Shown in pieces: positions 36,541-46,825 of a stretch of 64,000 bases of DNA (position 1 is the first letter of the stretch; every line of letters begins with the position of its first letter). A program made the translations under genes and the position numbers. The notes beneath the pieces were generated by a model. That model was not told where the DNA came from and did not search any database. It saw only the letters and a list, made by a program, of their open reading frames with translations. Source of the DNA: Anniella stebbinsi (Eukaryota > Chordata > Lepidosauria > Squamata > Anniellidae). Location: positions 14,354,001 through 14,418,000 of the forward strand of contig JARDYH010000005.1 of the NCBI GenBank assembly GCA_029215795.1, written 5' to 3'.

Positions 36541-36665
36541 AGAGAAGAAACTTAACTTCATGTACAGGTTTGGAAAGTATTCTTCTGATGAATCCTGGTT
36601 AATATTACACTATGTCCTCTGCCTTGGCATTCCACAAATCTCGCTTCAATAGATTCTGTATTTTC

Positions 36666-36790
36666 CCTGTAGACCAGGGGTGGGCAACTTTTGGCCCTCC
36701 AGATGTTTTGGCCTACAACTCCCCAAATCCCTCATCATTAGCTATGCTGGCTAGGGCTGAAGGGAACTGTAGGCCAAAACATCTCAAGGA
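36666..36790. repeat. MITE with CCTCCAGATGTTTTGG text
   Basis: GGCCCTCCAGATGTTTTGGC and AGGCCAAAACATCTCAAGG are inverted around a GCTATGCTGGCTAGGGC centre, as at 24647-24759. Confidence 0.65.
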
Positions 36791-38263
36791 ACACAAATTG
36801 CTCTCTTTATTGTCTCACATTTCGGTGGGAGGACTTGGAATCATGACACAAAGTCATGCTGACCCTTTCGCATGCATAGTTGTGTCCAGCTCCTCCAGAA
36901 GAGTGCCACAGAACCTGTATCCAACTAGAATGACTCAGCTGTCCTCCAACTTGACAGCATCCTTAGCCCACTTGCAGAGCCCCAAGTTCAGCCTGGGCTT
37001 CTCCCTAACTATCCAACTGTCACCAAAACAAATGCATCCTTTCCATCAGCAATATGAGAGCCAGACATATCCTCAATACATCCTGGTCTAGTTTGGAAGG
37101 AGGCTTTTTATTGTTATCTGAACTGGGCGGGGCTTTTTATTTGTTGCTTATTTAAAATATATCTATGCCACCTTTCAGAGCAGGAGCCATCCCAAAGCAG
37201 TTTACAACAATAAAATTCCATATAGTAAAATCCCATACATTGATCAAACAGGAAAAAAACCCCATAAAAATAAATGAATGACAGCAATAAAATACCTGGC
37301 CTAGGGAGGACTATAAATCAATGATATAATTGCAGCTACCAACAAAATCAGTCCAATACATAATCAGTGGAAGATCTGAGAAAACAAATCAATCTTCAGG
37401 GCCTTCCTAAAAGCTTGCAATGATGGGGCCTAATGGAGCCCCACAAGTGGCCCATTCCAGAGGTGTGGGCCACTGCAGAAAGAGCTTCTCTACATGAGTA
37501 ATTTATTGCACACTCATGATTGGTCACTCACAGAAGTCTGCAGATTCTTTACACGACGCTGTCAACCTCCAGGATGTCTCCCATGTTTTTCTCTCCCATG
37601 CAGTATTTTAAATTATCACAGGATATCCCCAGTGTGTAATGCTGGTGTAGCACTACACACGGAGTGTTTCCTTTTCTGCTTTTCCTAGATAATCTCTAGT
37701 TGACACTGTGGTGTAGCAGAATAGCATAAATAAACAAGAGGAAATTACGCTTTCTTTCATCTTCACAATGAAGTGCCACATTTTCCTTGCTCTAAAAAAA
37801 ATTGCAGGAAGTCCTGGCTAGACACAGAAGCAAAACTGGAGGATCACGACATTGTCCAAAGCCATTCACATTCAGTATTACTGAAGCATGTTACTCACTA
37901 TCTATGGTGAAGCTAGGCAATTTTAGACCCAGGATCCTTTCGACGGACATGTGTATAACTACAGTTGTGAAGCACACAATGAATATTTCTCTTCCACTCT
38001 CCCAGAACCATTCCATGCTTTAAAACTGCTTCTGCACCCCTGAAATGTTAGAACAACAAAACAGTTTGCCAACCCTGGTTAAAGAGGGGATTCTCTGAGT
38101 GTTTGTGCATTTAAAACTTACTTAAATAATAGCACCACAATGACGACAGGGTTCAAATCAAGTTTGTTTATACACCTGCCACTTTCTGGGTGCTCATTGG
38201 GGGGGGGGAGGGACAGGACATACTGAGCTATGAGCCCCCTGGCCGTTCATTTAGTTTGTTGAA
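36791..38263. other. Intergenic sequence, diffuse repeat remnant
   Basis: About 37140-37480 has TTACAACAATAAAATTCC and CTTCAGGGCCTTCCTAAAAG text typical of old interspersed repeats on either strand. No gene recognised. Confidence 0.35.
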
Positions 38264-38555
38264 CTAATGCAAGAATCCAGTTTTGGCCTCCTGAATCTCT
38301 ACAAGCTGTGGAGAAGAGGGACATTCTTCATGTATAAGCTTTTCAAGCTCCAGCAGCATTGTGAGTGATGTAACAATAGACTTTCCTTCTTCTACATAGC
38401 GACTAAAGGTACATGAGGGCTCACACTGAGTGGATTGGCCGGCATCGTGGGCAGCTTTCATTACCATCACTTTGGGTTGCATACCAGCGATGCATTGGAC
38501 TGCGTCAGTTTTGAAGACGTGTATGTACGTTCCAGCACACGGTGGGAACTGGCCT
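38264..38555 (-). CDS. Unidentified open frame upstream of gene B
   Basis: A minus-strand frame stays open over about 95 codons; from the Met at 38482 it gives 72 residues ending at 38264. It contains TYIHVFKTDAVQCIAGM and STQCEPSCTFSRYVEEGKSI, five cysteines in all, and an even, protein-like composition. It runs away from the gene B promoter. I do not recognise the family. It may be an exon or gene fragment, a domesticated transposon piece or chance. Confidence 0.25.
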
Positions 38556-38622
38556 TTTCCTAGGGTCGAGGTGACACCAGCATGGAGAGGGAGCTGGGCA
38601 GCTCCACCTCTTCCCTGGAAGG

Positions 38623-38628
38623 TATAAA
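38623..38628 (+). promoter_or_regulatory. TATA box of gene B
   Basis: GGTATAAAGAACT, with TATAAA 37 nt before the start codon. This implies transcription starting near 38650 and a very short 5' UTR. Confidence 0.75.
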
Positions 38629-38664
38629 GAACTGTGCAGTGCCTGCATTATCATCGCTACCGAG

Positions 38665-38806
38665 ATGACGACACCTAACTTAGCTCTTCTCTTCCTCCTT
38701 ATCATAGTGGCCAAGGACAATGCCATCATCATTGACAGATGCAACTTGACAGCTATCCTGAGGGACGAGGGCTTGGAGGGGTTTGCAGGAACTACAATAG
38801 CAGAGT
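38665..38806 (+). CDS. Gene B exon 1 (signal peptide and N-terminus)
   Basis: Encodes residues 1-47 and one base of Trp48. Hydrophobic core LALLFLLIIVA; mature start near IIIDRCNLTAILRDEGLEGF. The donor is T|GTAAGT. The ATG follows the TATA box at the expected distance. Asn27-Leu-Thr is a glycosylation sequon beside the first cysteine. Confidence 0.9.
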
Positions 38807-41800
38807 GTAAGTGCCCCTCAATTTTGTTCTGCATCTTCACAGCCCCTACAGTCAGCTCAATGTTCCACCTCTGAGAGGAGTTTCAGACTTTAGCCACGTG
38901 GGATGGAAAGATATGCCTGAGGGTCGGGTGAATTAAGCCAATGTCATTTGAGAAGGGTTGCATGCATGTTGGGTTCATGATGATAGACCCACCCCACAAC
39001 CATTCTATGCCTGAGATTGGACATCCAACTGGTCTGCAGCACACCTTTTATCACAGGATTTCTTTTACCTCGTTTCCCTTTAATGGTGCCCAAAATCATC
39101 CTCTAAGGGCAGCTAGCTGCCTCATGGTAAAGCTGGACCTATTTATCAGGGGAACCTGTAGCTCTCCAGATGTTGTAGTCCTACAACTATAATTATTCTT
39201 GATTATTGGCCAGACTGACTGGAGCTGATGGGAGTTGGAGTCCAACACCATCTGGAAAGTGATGAGTTCCTCAGCCCTGCCCTTTGTAGTAATCCACACT
39301 CTCAACACTGGCCAGTGAACATATCAAAAAGAATAAATTCAGGGTGACCTTGCCTCATATGGTAATGGCCTGCACTGTGAAATTCAGCCCTCAGATGATA
39401 ATGGCACAACCCTCTTGACATGACACATGAGTCAGGATTAGATCTAGAAGTGACCCTAAGAGAAAAGATGAAGATCATTCAAGCTGAGGCATCTGAGACA
39501 GATGTGGAAATTTTGAGTCCAAATCAGCACTGCCCTTTAGTGAGGGTAGTGGCTAAAGTGTTCAGCTAGCTAAAACTTTAAGGTCAGGTAGGAATTTATC
39601 TAAATCGGGACTTTTAAAAAATGATGTCCAAACTTCAGTTAGTAATTGTAAATGGGTATTAATTTGATTAAAATATGTGAATGGGCAATAGGGGTGTGGG
39701 TAGGTGGGTGGGTGGGTGGGTGTACATCCATGTAGGGGGTCCTACATAGCAATGATTCCCTCCATTTGCAGAAGTCATGATAAAAATCAGTGTGTGCAAG
39801 AGATCAACCCAACCCACTGATCCTCACAAGACCATCTCCTATCATGGTAGCAGGAAGGAACTACCAATCTAGGAGACAACTGTGAATGTGAACCCTTAGA
39901 CTTTGACGAGTTGTACTTTGTGAATAGAAAGGCAGATTTGCATGAACTTTGATCTCCCACAGGGGAGAGGGAGTAGGGTAGAGAGAGAAGAGAGAGGAGA
40001 GAGGGGGAAAGGAGAGAGACTAGCCACTCCATCACTTTCCCAATCCACAGGCAAACGTCTACTACCTTAAATACAGATACTTCTGCCTGTTGGTTCTTGC
40101 AACACCTCTGTGATGGGGAATTCAAATCCATTTTCCTCCACCGCCAGGGATTTGTTTGGTGTTTCATAGTAGCGGCTTTGACACATCAGCCCTCAACAAG
40201 GGACCAAAGGGTACCAATCATGGGATCTTCTTCCTCAGTTCAAGGTGGTGGTGTAACAATTCCAAGACGCCATATGCACGCAACTACTGCAACTTAAGTT
40301 GTGAAGGTAAGGACCCGTATCCCTACAACACACAGTGTGTGTAGTGGTGTAGTGAGAGCCACTATGGCCAAAGAATCAGACTGTACTCCCTGGGCAATGA
40401 TTAAAGACTCTCTTGCATGACATAAGTCCCTTCCCATTATTGCTACCTAACAGTATGTTCTGCTTTGTCTTCCTTACTATATCTCATACTGTGTAATTAA
40501 TGATAATTGCATCCCGATAGATATCCCACTTCATTTTTTTTTAATTATCCCAGTCCCTCACTCCTCTCATCTCTCTTCCAGAGCTCCAGGATGACAACAT
40601 TACGGATGACATTCACTGTGCAAAAAGAGTTGTACAAGAAAGCAAGGGCTTCGAGGCATGGTAAGCAGATCATCTTTATCCCTGGGTATCCATTATCATA
40701 TCAGCTGGGGAGGGGGAGGAAAGGGAAAGCAACAACAGAGAATGGCCGGCAGGCCTTCGCTCTCTGCAAGGGTGCACAAGAGACAACCTTCATAGTCAAT
40801 CTCAATTGGGGCTACCACCAACCCCTGCTCCTGGAGTCTTTTGGCATGCACAGTGAATGTGGGGAAGGGAAAAGGTCTCTCTCTGGCCTCTCCTTTGAGC
40901 TTGGAGGTGGGTTGTTGTTACTGACTGTGGTCCATACTTTGGAAGCATTCTTTAGTTTGTCATGAGCCAGAAGTCCAGCAGTGACCTGAACCCTGAGGCC
41001 GAAAAACCAGTGGTGCCAACAGAAGAAACTCTGGATCTGAGCATCACTATACAGCTGTTGGAGCCTCCTGAGCCTGAGCTGCCAAAGTCCAGCTTTCCCC
41101 CAACTTGATGCTCTTCAGATGGTTTGAGTACAGCTGCCAGGATTCATGATCATGGGCTATGCTGCCTCAGGCCCAATGGGAAATGAAGTCCAAAACATCT
41201 GGAGGATGGCAGGTTGGAGAAGGCTAGACTAGCCCTATGGACTAGCTATGAACTAGATATGTTTTTTAAAAAAATTGAAGTGCTTTCCCCTAAAAGAACT
41301 ATCCAAGGTACTTTTCCCCTAAAGGTGCTATCACTAAAGATGCTATCCAAGCTGCTGAAACCTATCCCCAAAACCAGTTCAGCACCTTGAACAGCTCCTT
41401 TAGCACTGGTTGGTTCTGACTGAAACCCAGAATGGATTCACAGCTCCACCAAAATTGAAACCACCTGCCTCCACTGACTATAACATACCTACATCCAGCC
41501 TCAGAACACCTGAGATGAGGTAAAATAGACCTTACTTTCCAGGCAGCATCACTTGTTTCATATGCTTACAAAACCTATAGCGTAGACTGCACCAAAGATT
41601 CCTGCTGCTTGTTTGGATGGGAGACCAAACCCTACATGTACAAGACTGCTTTTCTATGTTGTTGTTCTGAGGATACCATCCTCATCCTCAGTTTGTGCAG
41701 CTGTCTGGATTCCCAACCCCACTGTTTTGCACTCATGATCTTCAGGTCACTTGATTCTTGTACAGTGGGAGTTGTTTGTGAAACTGGAGAATGTGTGTCC

Positions 41801-42899
41801 AAATGTGTGGCTATGTGGATTCTCCCTCACCATCCCCCATACATAATCAAAACAGGAAAGTGGGTCCCATGTTGCAGGTTGTGAATCAGAGGTAGGTCTC
41901 AGGTCAGGACAGATTGTAGAGCACTGGTTTGAAGGATGGATATACTATGTTCCAGGCAAATGCTTAAAGCACTTCATAGAATAATGACACTAGTAAATGC
42001 TGCAGTAGTAAAGAAAGAAATTAAAAATAGAAGATATCAATATCCCAGGAAATGCCAAAATTGTACCCCACCAAAATACCTTGAGACAGCCCTGCAGCCA
42101 TACAGACAGGACACTGATCTTGCTCATAGAACTTGAGCATTCTGTAGATGGAATAACGTTGCATCCGGCACTGGTAACTATTTCAGAGCTCCGTTGTCAT
42201 ATGACAGCATAGCACTTTTTATCTTCCCAGCCAAGCATCTATTGAGTTGAATGACCAGCACTATTTTGACCAAGGGTTTCTCATTATAGGAGAGCCTGGA
42301 GGAGGTATTGCAATGGACAAGATCTGAAGCAATATGTCGCAGGCTGCGAGCATGAAGTCACCCTCACCCCCAGCCAGACAACTTCAGTAACAACCCCTGC
42401 TACTGACCGTAGGCCAAATGCTACACTTTCAGCAATAGATCTTGCAGACACCACTTTTCTATTCAAGGGTCCTCCAGAACCTACAAGCTCATTGAAGCAG
42501 CAACCAAACACCAGCCAGCCAGCCAAGGGTCCTCCACAACCTACGACCTCACTGAAGAAGCATCCAAACACCAGCCAGCCAGCCAAGGGTCCTCCAGTAC
42601 CCACTCTCTCAATCAAGGAGCCCCCAAACACTACCCCCTTCCCAGCCAAGGATCTTCCACAACCTACTATTTCCATCAAGGAGCCCCCAAACTCCACCCT
42701 GCCAGAAAACCCCATCTCATTCAATGAACCCCCAAACCCTACCTTCCCAGCTGAGGTTCCTCCAAAACCTGCCATACCAATCAAGGAGTCCTCAAACTCT
42801 ACCCCTTCAACCGTTGGTCCCAAACACTCCACTCTCCCTGCTGGTGGTCCTCCAAAGTCCACTGTTGTTATCAAGGAGCAACCAGAAGACAAGCGGTAA
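38665..42899 (+). CDS. Gene B: lactalbumin/lysozyme-fold protein with mucin-like C-terminal tail (4 exons, 329 aa)
   Basis: Exons 38665-38806, 40148-40306, 40582-40660 and 42290-42899 join in phase; codons for Trp48, Glu101 and Trp127 are split, exactly as in gene A. Signal peptide 1-20, lysozyme-fold domain 21-146 with all eight cysteines (26, 50, 83, 95, 99, 113, 134, 146), then a tail 147-329. Lysozyme Glu35 is Ser55 and Asp52 aligns with Asn71, so it should not cleave peptidoglycan. FHSSGFDT (53-60) matches the FHxSGxDT stretch of mammalian alpha-lactalbumin, where the Phe-His pair helps contact galactosyltransferase. The calcium loop has Asp104, Asp109 and Asp110 all kept. The tail is Pro/Thr/Ser/Lys-rich in about 20-residue repeats with several N-x-S/T sites and no stop before 42897. 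A secreted, calcium-binding, possibly glycosylated non-enzyme is inferred; function unknown. Confidence 0.9.
38807..40147 (+). other. Gene B intron 1
   Basis: Contains a MITE scrap (about 39150-39260), a GGGT microsatellite (39696-39722) and a purine tract (39960-40020, GGGAGAGG/AGAGAGAGG). No further exon seen. Confidence 0.6.
40148..40306 (+). CDS. Gene B exon 2 (lactalbumin-like segment)
   Basis: The acceptor is CACCGCCAG and the donor G|GTAAGG. It encodes residues 49-100, starting ICLVFHSSGFDTSALNKGPK. Later landmarks are FLSSRWWCNNSKTP and RNYCNLSC. The lysozyme catalytic residues are absent, and the loop is one residue shorter than in hen lysozyme. Confidence 0.92.
40582..40660 (+). 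CDS. Gene B exon 3 (calcium-loop exon)
   Basis: The acceptor CTCTCTTCCAG ends at 40581; the donor is TG|GTAAGC. The exon is 79 nt. It encodes ELQDDNITDDIHCAKRVVQ then ESKGFEAW. Compared with alpha-lactalbumin, the three side-chain Asp ligands are present, and the two backbone-carbonyl positions are Glu and Asn. Confidence 0.93.
40661..42289 (+). other. Gene B intron 3
   Basis: Contains a MITE scrap (about 41100-41230) and copy 2 of the unnamed repeat (41315-41480). Nothing else assigned. Intron 2 is only 275 bases. Confidence 0.55.
41315..41480 (+). repeat. Unnamed interspersed repeat, copy 2 of 3
   Basis: GCTATCCAAGCTGCTGAAACC, TTCAGCACCTTGAACAGCTC, TTGGTTCTGACTGAAACCCA and TTCACAGCTCCACC align with copies at 4978 and 45455. 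Confidence 0.6.
42290..42899 (+). CDS. Gene B exon 4 (end of fold plus repeat tail)
   Basis: The acceptor TTTCTCATTATAG ends at 42289. The exon completes Trp127 and reads RAWRRYCNGQDLKQYVAGC, the normal lysozyme end. It does not stop but continues with EHEVTLTPSQTTSVTTPATD and the proline-rich repeats to TAA at 42897-42899. The acceptor fits the known intron position, so the tail is part of the same exon rather than a spliced-on unit. Confidence 0.88.
42462..42896 (+). repeat. Coding tandem repeats, ~60-nt unit, in gene B tail
   Basis: About seven imperfect units built on GPPxPTxSxKxxPNTSQPAK. Units 1 and 2 are nearly identical over their shared parts; later units diverge and lose parts. The period keeps the frame. 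Most NTS, NTT and NST triplets fall at the same place in each unit, giving regularly spaced N-glycosylation sequons. Confidence 0.88.
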
Positions 42900-43025
42900 A
42901 GTCAGGATTTGATTTGATTACCAAATTGTGTATTTTGGGTTAAAAGCATCTAACATACCATGGATCTGCAGTGATTATGCCTACAACATTTACTGATATG
43001 GATCCATCCCCACATCCCGTTTTGA

Positions 43026-43031
43026 AATAAA
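43026..43031 (+). terminator. Likely poly(A) signal of gene B
   Basis: AATAAA 127 bases after the stop codon, followed by a T-rich stretch. Confidence 0.65.
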
Positions 43032-43990
43032 TCAGTTTTTAAAAGGCATGTTATTTTATAAATATTCTCTGCATCAAGAGAATGCTCCCAATAGAATTAG
43101 GTAACCACAAAATGGGACATAAAATATGATTGTAGTCATGACCATATGTGCATGTTCACAATGCAATATAAAACCCAATGACATCACTTTAAAACAATGC
43201 ACATTCAAGTAGTTCATTAGAAAATGTTTAATAATGCAAGATACTGTCTCTGAAAACATAATCCAGTACAGTGATGAAATCCATCAACCTCATATTAGTA
43301 CTGATTATTAATAAGCCTGAAATAAACTTGCAAACCTCTTGCTGATGTCTGTAAATTGATATGATATTATGGGACATAAATATGATGGTCGCAGTGATGA
43401 CCAGGTACCTATTTTATGAACAGAACTCAACTGGAAACCTAAATGCCTGTTCTATGTATGGTATATGTTTACTCCATGAGGTAGACAATATCGCTAATAT
43501 AATCCAAGTTAAAATTATTCTTGAAAACAGTTTATTTCACAAGGGCACAGAGCAAAGATGGCCATGAAGCACTTCAATAGGGCCACTGCATGCCTTCTCA
43601 CAGTTGCAGTCTTCTACAACAGAGAAGAGAAGGTAGTTTTGGCTGGGCAAGTTGGAGCCAATCCCCAAAGATTTCACTCCAAATTGTTTAATAATAGCAG
43701 CCACAAAATGACTCCTCCATGGCCACCTTTAAATTATCCTGCTGAAATGAAGAAAGCTTGGGGTAACCAGGAGTAGATTTTTGTGGAGAAGGACTGCAGG
43801 TTCCATTCAGTTCTGAGACTGAAAACAAATCCCAGGGCCCAGAATTCTTTGATCCTATGTCTCTTGCGCCAGGTTCCATTCGGTGGATCTCAGAGTTCTA
43901 GTAAAACAACATCCCAAATTTGATCCTGCAGTCTGCCTGCCCCTTTAACCATCCAGCGCTGCAGGGTTAGCTGGCAGTACTCCATTCACT
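43032..43990. other. Intergenic sequence, nothing assigned
   Basis: No gene or named repeat recognised downstream of gene B. Confidence 0.4.
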
Positions 43991-44498
43991 GGCTGGTTTC
44001 GGACGACACTTTAGGCAACAAGAGGGGGAAATAGCGTACTGACCGTGCATTAGGTAGGTGGTGCTCCCCACACAACACGTTGCAATGCCGGTGCTTGTGC
44101 AGCTGAAAGTTCCGGCGGCCATCTTGGTTGCTACGTCTGCTCCCTCCCCCTCCCTCAGTCCTCCAGCCGTATCCCAGCATGCACCATGAGTTCTGCTGGC
44201 TGTATAGAGCAGCCGGGGGGGGGGGGGGGGTCGGCTGCTCCGGCTGGCAAAACTCTATTCCCAAATAGTCCATGGGGAGAGGTGGGGTTGGTTTCAGACG
44301 ACACTTTAAACAACAGGGCTTCGGGCTAAACAACATGCAAGCCCGTTGTTTCTCTCCGTTGCTTAATTGGGTGGAATAGGGTACTGTCAGTTGTGTGTGC
44401 GTGGTGTGTAACCCTCCACTCGACACAATAAGCAACACAACTGACGATTGCTTCCCCCACCCCCACCCTGTTACTTAATGTGTCGTCAGAAACCAGCC
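43991..44498. mobile_element. Element with GGCTGGTTTCGGACGACAC termini
   Basis: The left GGCTGGTTTCGGACGACAC and the right TGTGTCGTCAGAAACCAGCC are inverted. An internal copy of the left end (GGTTTCAGACGACACTTTAAA) at about 44289 suggests one element beside or inside another. A G-run lies at 44217-44231. Confidence 0.7.
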
Positions 44499-45454
44499 AC
44501 TGTGTTTGAGTGGACTTTGGCTCCACCTAATGGTAGCTTCCGACCAGACTTTTGAAATAGTTGGAGCTAATGATTTTGAATTCCCACTTTTAGCCACTCC
44601 TGTTGCATAAGGGGGGACTGCTCCAAACGGGCCACAGAACAGGCTAATAACAAATAACATGAGGTGGGCAATTCTTATTTCATCCTCTAAAAAATAAACC
44701 CTTTTGGTTGCAAACAAATGGAAGCATCTCTCCGCTTTTAATTCAGAAAAAAAAGCAGCACACCTCAGCTATTAGAACTTCTGTCTTAGCCATGCCTTGC
44801 ATTATTTATTCATTCATTCGTTCATTTATTTGCAATATCTATATACAGCTCCCCATCCAAAGATTTCGGAGCGGTGAACAAAAAAATGGAATAAAAACAA
44901 ACAAAAAAATCATATTAAAATTACATTTTTAAAAGAACCAGTCATGCAACTTTGTCAGTTCCCCATTTCAGGTAAGATGAAGTAGAAGCTGAGCAGTACC
45001 AATATATGAAGGAATCCATTCAGTTCCACAAACAGCAGGTGTTAAATGAAGCTGTGCACATTTGCACAATAGACTTGTTTCCTTGATGCAACTTTTTTGT
45101 TTGGTTTTTTTTACTTTGTGGGACAGGGCATTCATAATTCTGACCTCTTCCCTTCCTATTTCTACCACATGCTGTGGTCCCTGCTGCCCTCTGCGGTCCC
45201 ACAATGGGCCACACGTTGCTGATGCAAGGAGACAGGATCTAGGGGGAAATAAGACACGTTGTATTCTCAGCTGAGTTTGAGCTTGGGTTTGCGTTTCCAT
45301 CTAGATTTCTGTCGCACTCATCACCAAAATAGGATGCTTTGTCCATTACTTCCATACCTTCATAACATCCTAGCATTCTTTCAACCATTTACATTGGAGT
45401 TGACTCTCCACTAAAGCATGGGGGTGGGGACAGAAGAGAGAAGTGCTGTTGTGA
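44499..45454. other. Intergenic sequence
   Basis: A SINE- or LINE-tail-like scrap (about 44790-44890, CATTCATTCGTTCATTTATT). Nothing else assigned. Confidence 0.4.
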
Positions 45455-45600
45455 ACATGGTAGCCTGCAATAAGCCAATGTTGGGGTTCAGCACCTCGGA
45501 TAGCTCCTTTAGAGTTCTGGCTGGTTTTGACTAAACCCCCAAATGGGATCACAGCCCCGCTGAAATCAGAGCCACCAGCCTCCACTGGTTTTCCTCTTTA
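45455..45600 (+). repeat. Unnamed interspersed repeat, copy 3 of 3
   Basis: TTCAGCACCTCGGATAGCTC, AGAGTTCTGGCTGGTTTTGA and CACAGCCCCGCTGAAATCAG align with copies 1 and 2, same orientation. Confidence 0.6.
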
Positions 45601-46825
45601 TTTTGGACAGAACAGCACATTGGGAGCGGAGGGAGGGATCGCCCCATCCCACGGTTTAACTGACCGCCTGGTTCTGCGGCGTGAGAAAGAAGACTTTTAC
45701 CTCAAAAAAAGACACGGGCACCGAAACCGAGCTTGCTCATTAAATTTTTTAATACGTTAAAAAAAATAGAGACCAGTTCTGATTTGATCATTCTTTAAGA
45801 TAATTTCACTCTTTTCTTCTGGTGGAAAAGAAGCTCACACGCACACAAAAACAAAAAAACCTGACTGAGAGAGGCATGTGGAAAGGGGTCAGGGGGTGTT
45901 TGCTGCTGCCGCCGCCACCGCCGCCAGCTACACTGAAGGAAGACGCACAACAAAACCACAAGTTAGCAAGTGACATACAGCTATGGCTTCTGTAGAACTT
46001 CCCTGAACAGGACATGCTGGAATCTCTCAGCATCCATCCATCCCATCTTCCCTGCTCCCCAAAATAAAATTTTAAAACAATTTTCCTGGTCCTCAAACAG
46101 AATTAACCATCCAAACTGAGCAACCTTGAAGCAAAGAAAAACATGCCCGAGGCAACAATTCAAGTTTTAGATGTTTCTGGGGGAATGAAGGGGCAGGTCT
46201 CAGTCAGCAGGGTTCTTCCAAGGAGGAAAGCCTACTCTTAAATCCCATCCTTCCCGTGTCTGCTGATGATCATGCTGCGGATCTAGAAGTCTCCAGGACA
46301 GTACTAAGTTTGACAGTGAGGGCCCAGCTAAGTTGAAGCAACAGAGAAACAGACCCAAACCAATGCATAAACCGCCTCCACGCTCCCATTGTATCAACAT
46401 ATAGTGCGACTTTGCCAAGCAAGTGAGGACTGTTAAAAGTGCAGGGAACTAGGGATTAGCACAAGCTGCTTCAATGTGCCACTGGCCACACTTCAACTCT
46501 CTGGCAGGAGTTGAGCAAACGACTGAAGCAAGGCAAGAGTCTAGTCTCTGAAAGAAACCTCTCTCTCTATGCCAGAAATGCAGAAGCAGCTTACCAGTAG
46601 CAAGAGACAGAAAGACACAGAAGACCGCAACAAGAGGAGCATGACTTTCTTGTGCCAAGCTATTGAACAAGGCGGGGGGGGGGGGGGGAGATATAAAGCT
46701 ATTTACGGCAAGGAATGATCCGTTTAGATATCCAAGCCATTTCCAGTGTCAAAATAAAACTTCTGCCCATTCACGGCCCCACAGGGCTGAGTCCTGTCCC
46801 CAAATGCCCCTGCCCGGCTTGGTCC

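Noticed and set aside
42284..42892. A 202-codon minus-strand open frame across gene B exon 4
   Set aside because: Gly/Val/Ser-rich low-complexity shadow of the proline-rich repeats; the plus-strand frame continues from a perfect lysozyme-type exon.
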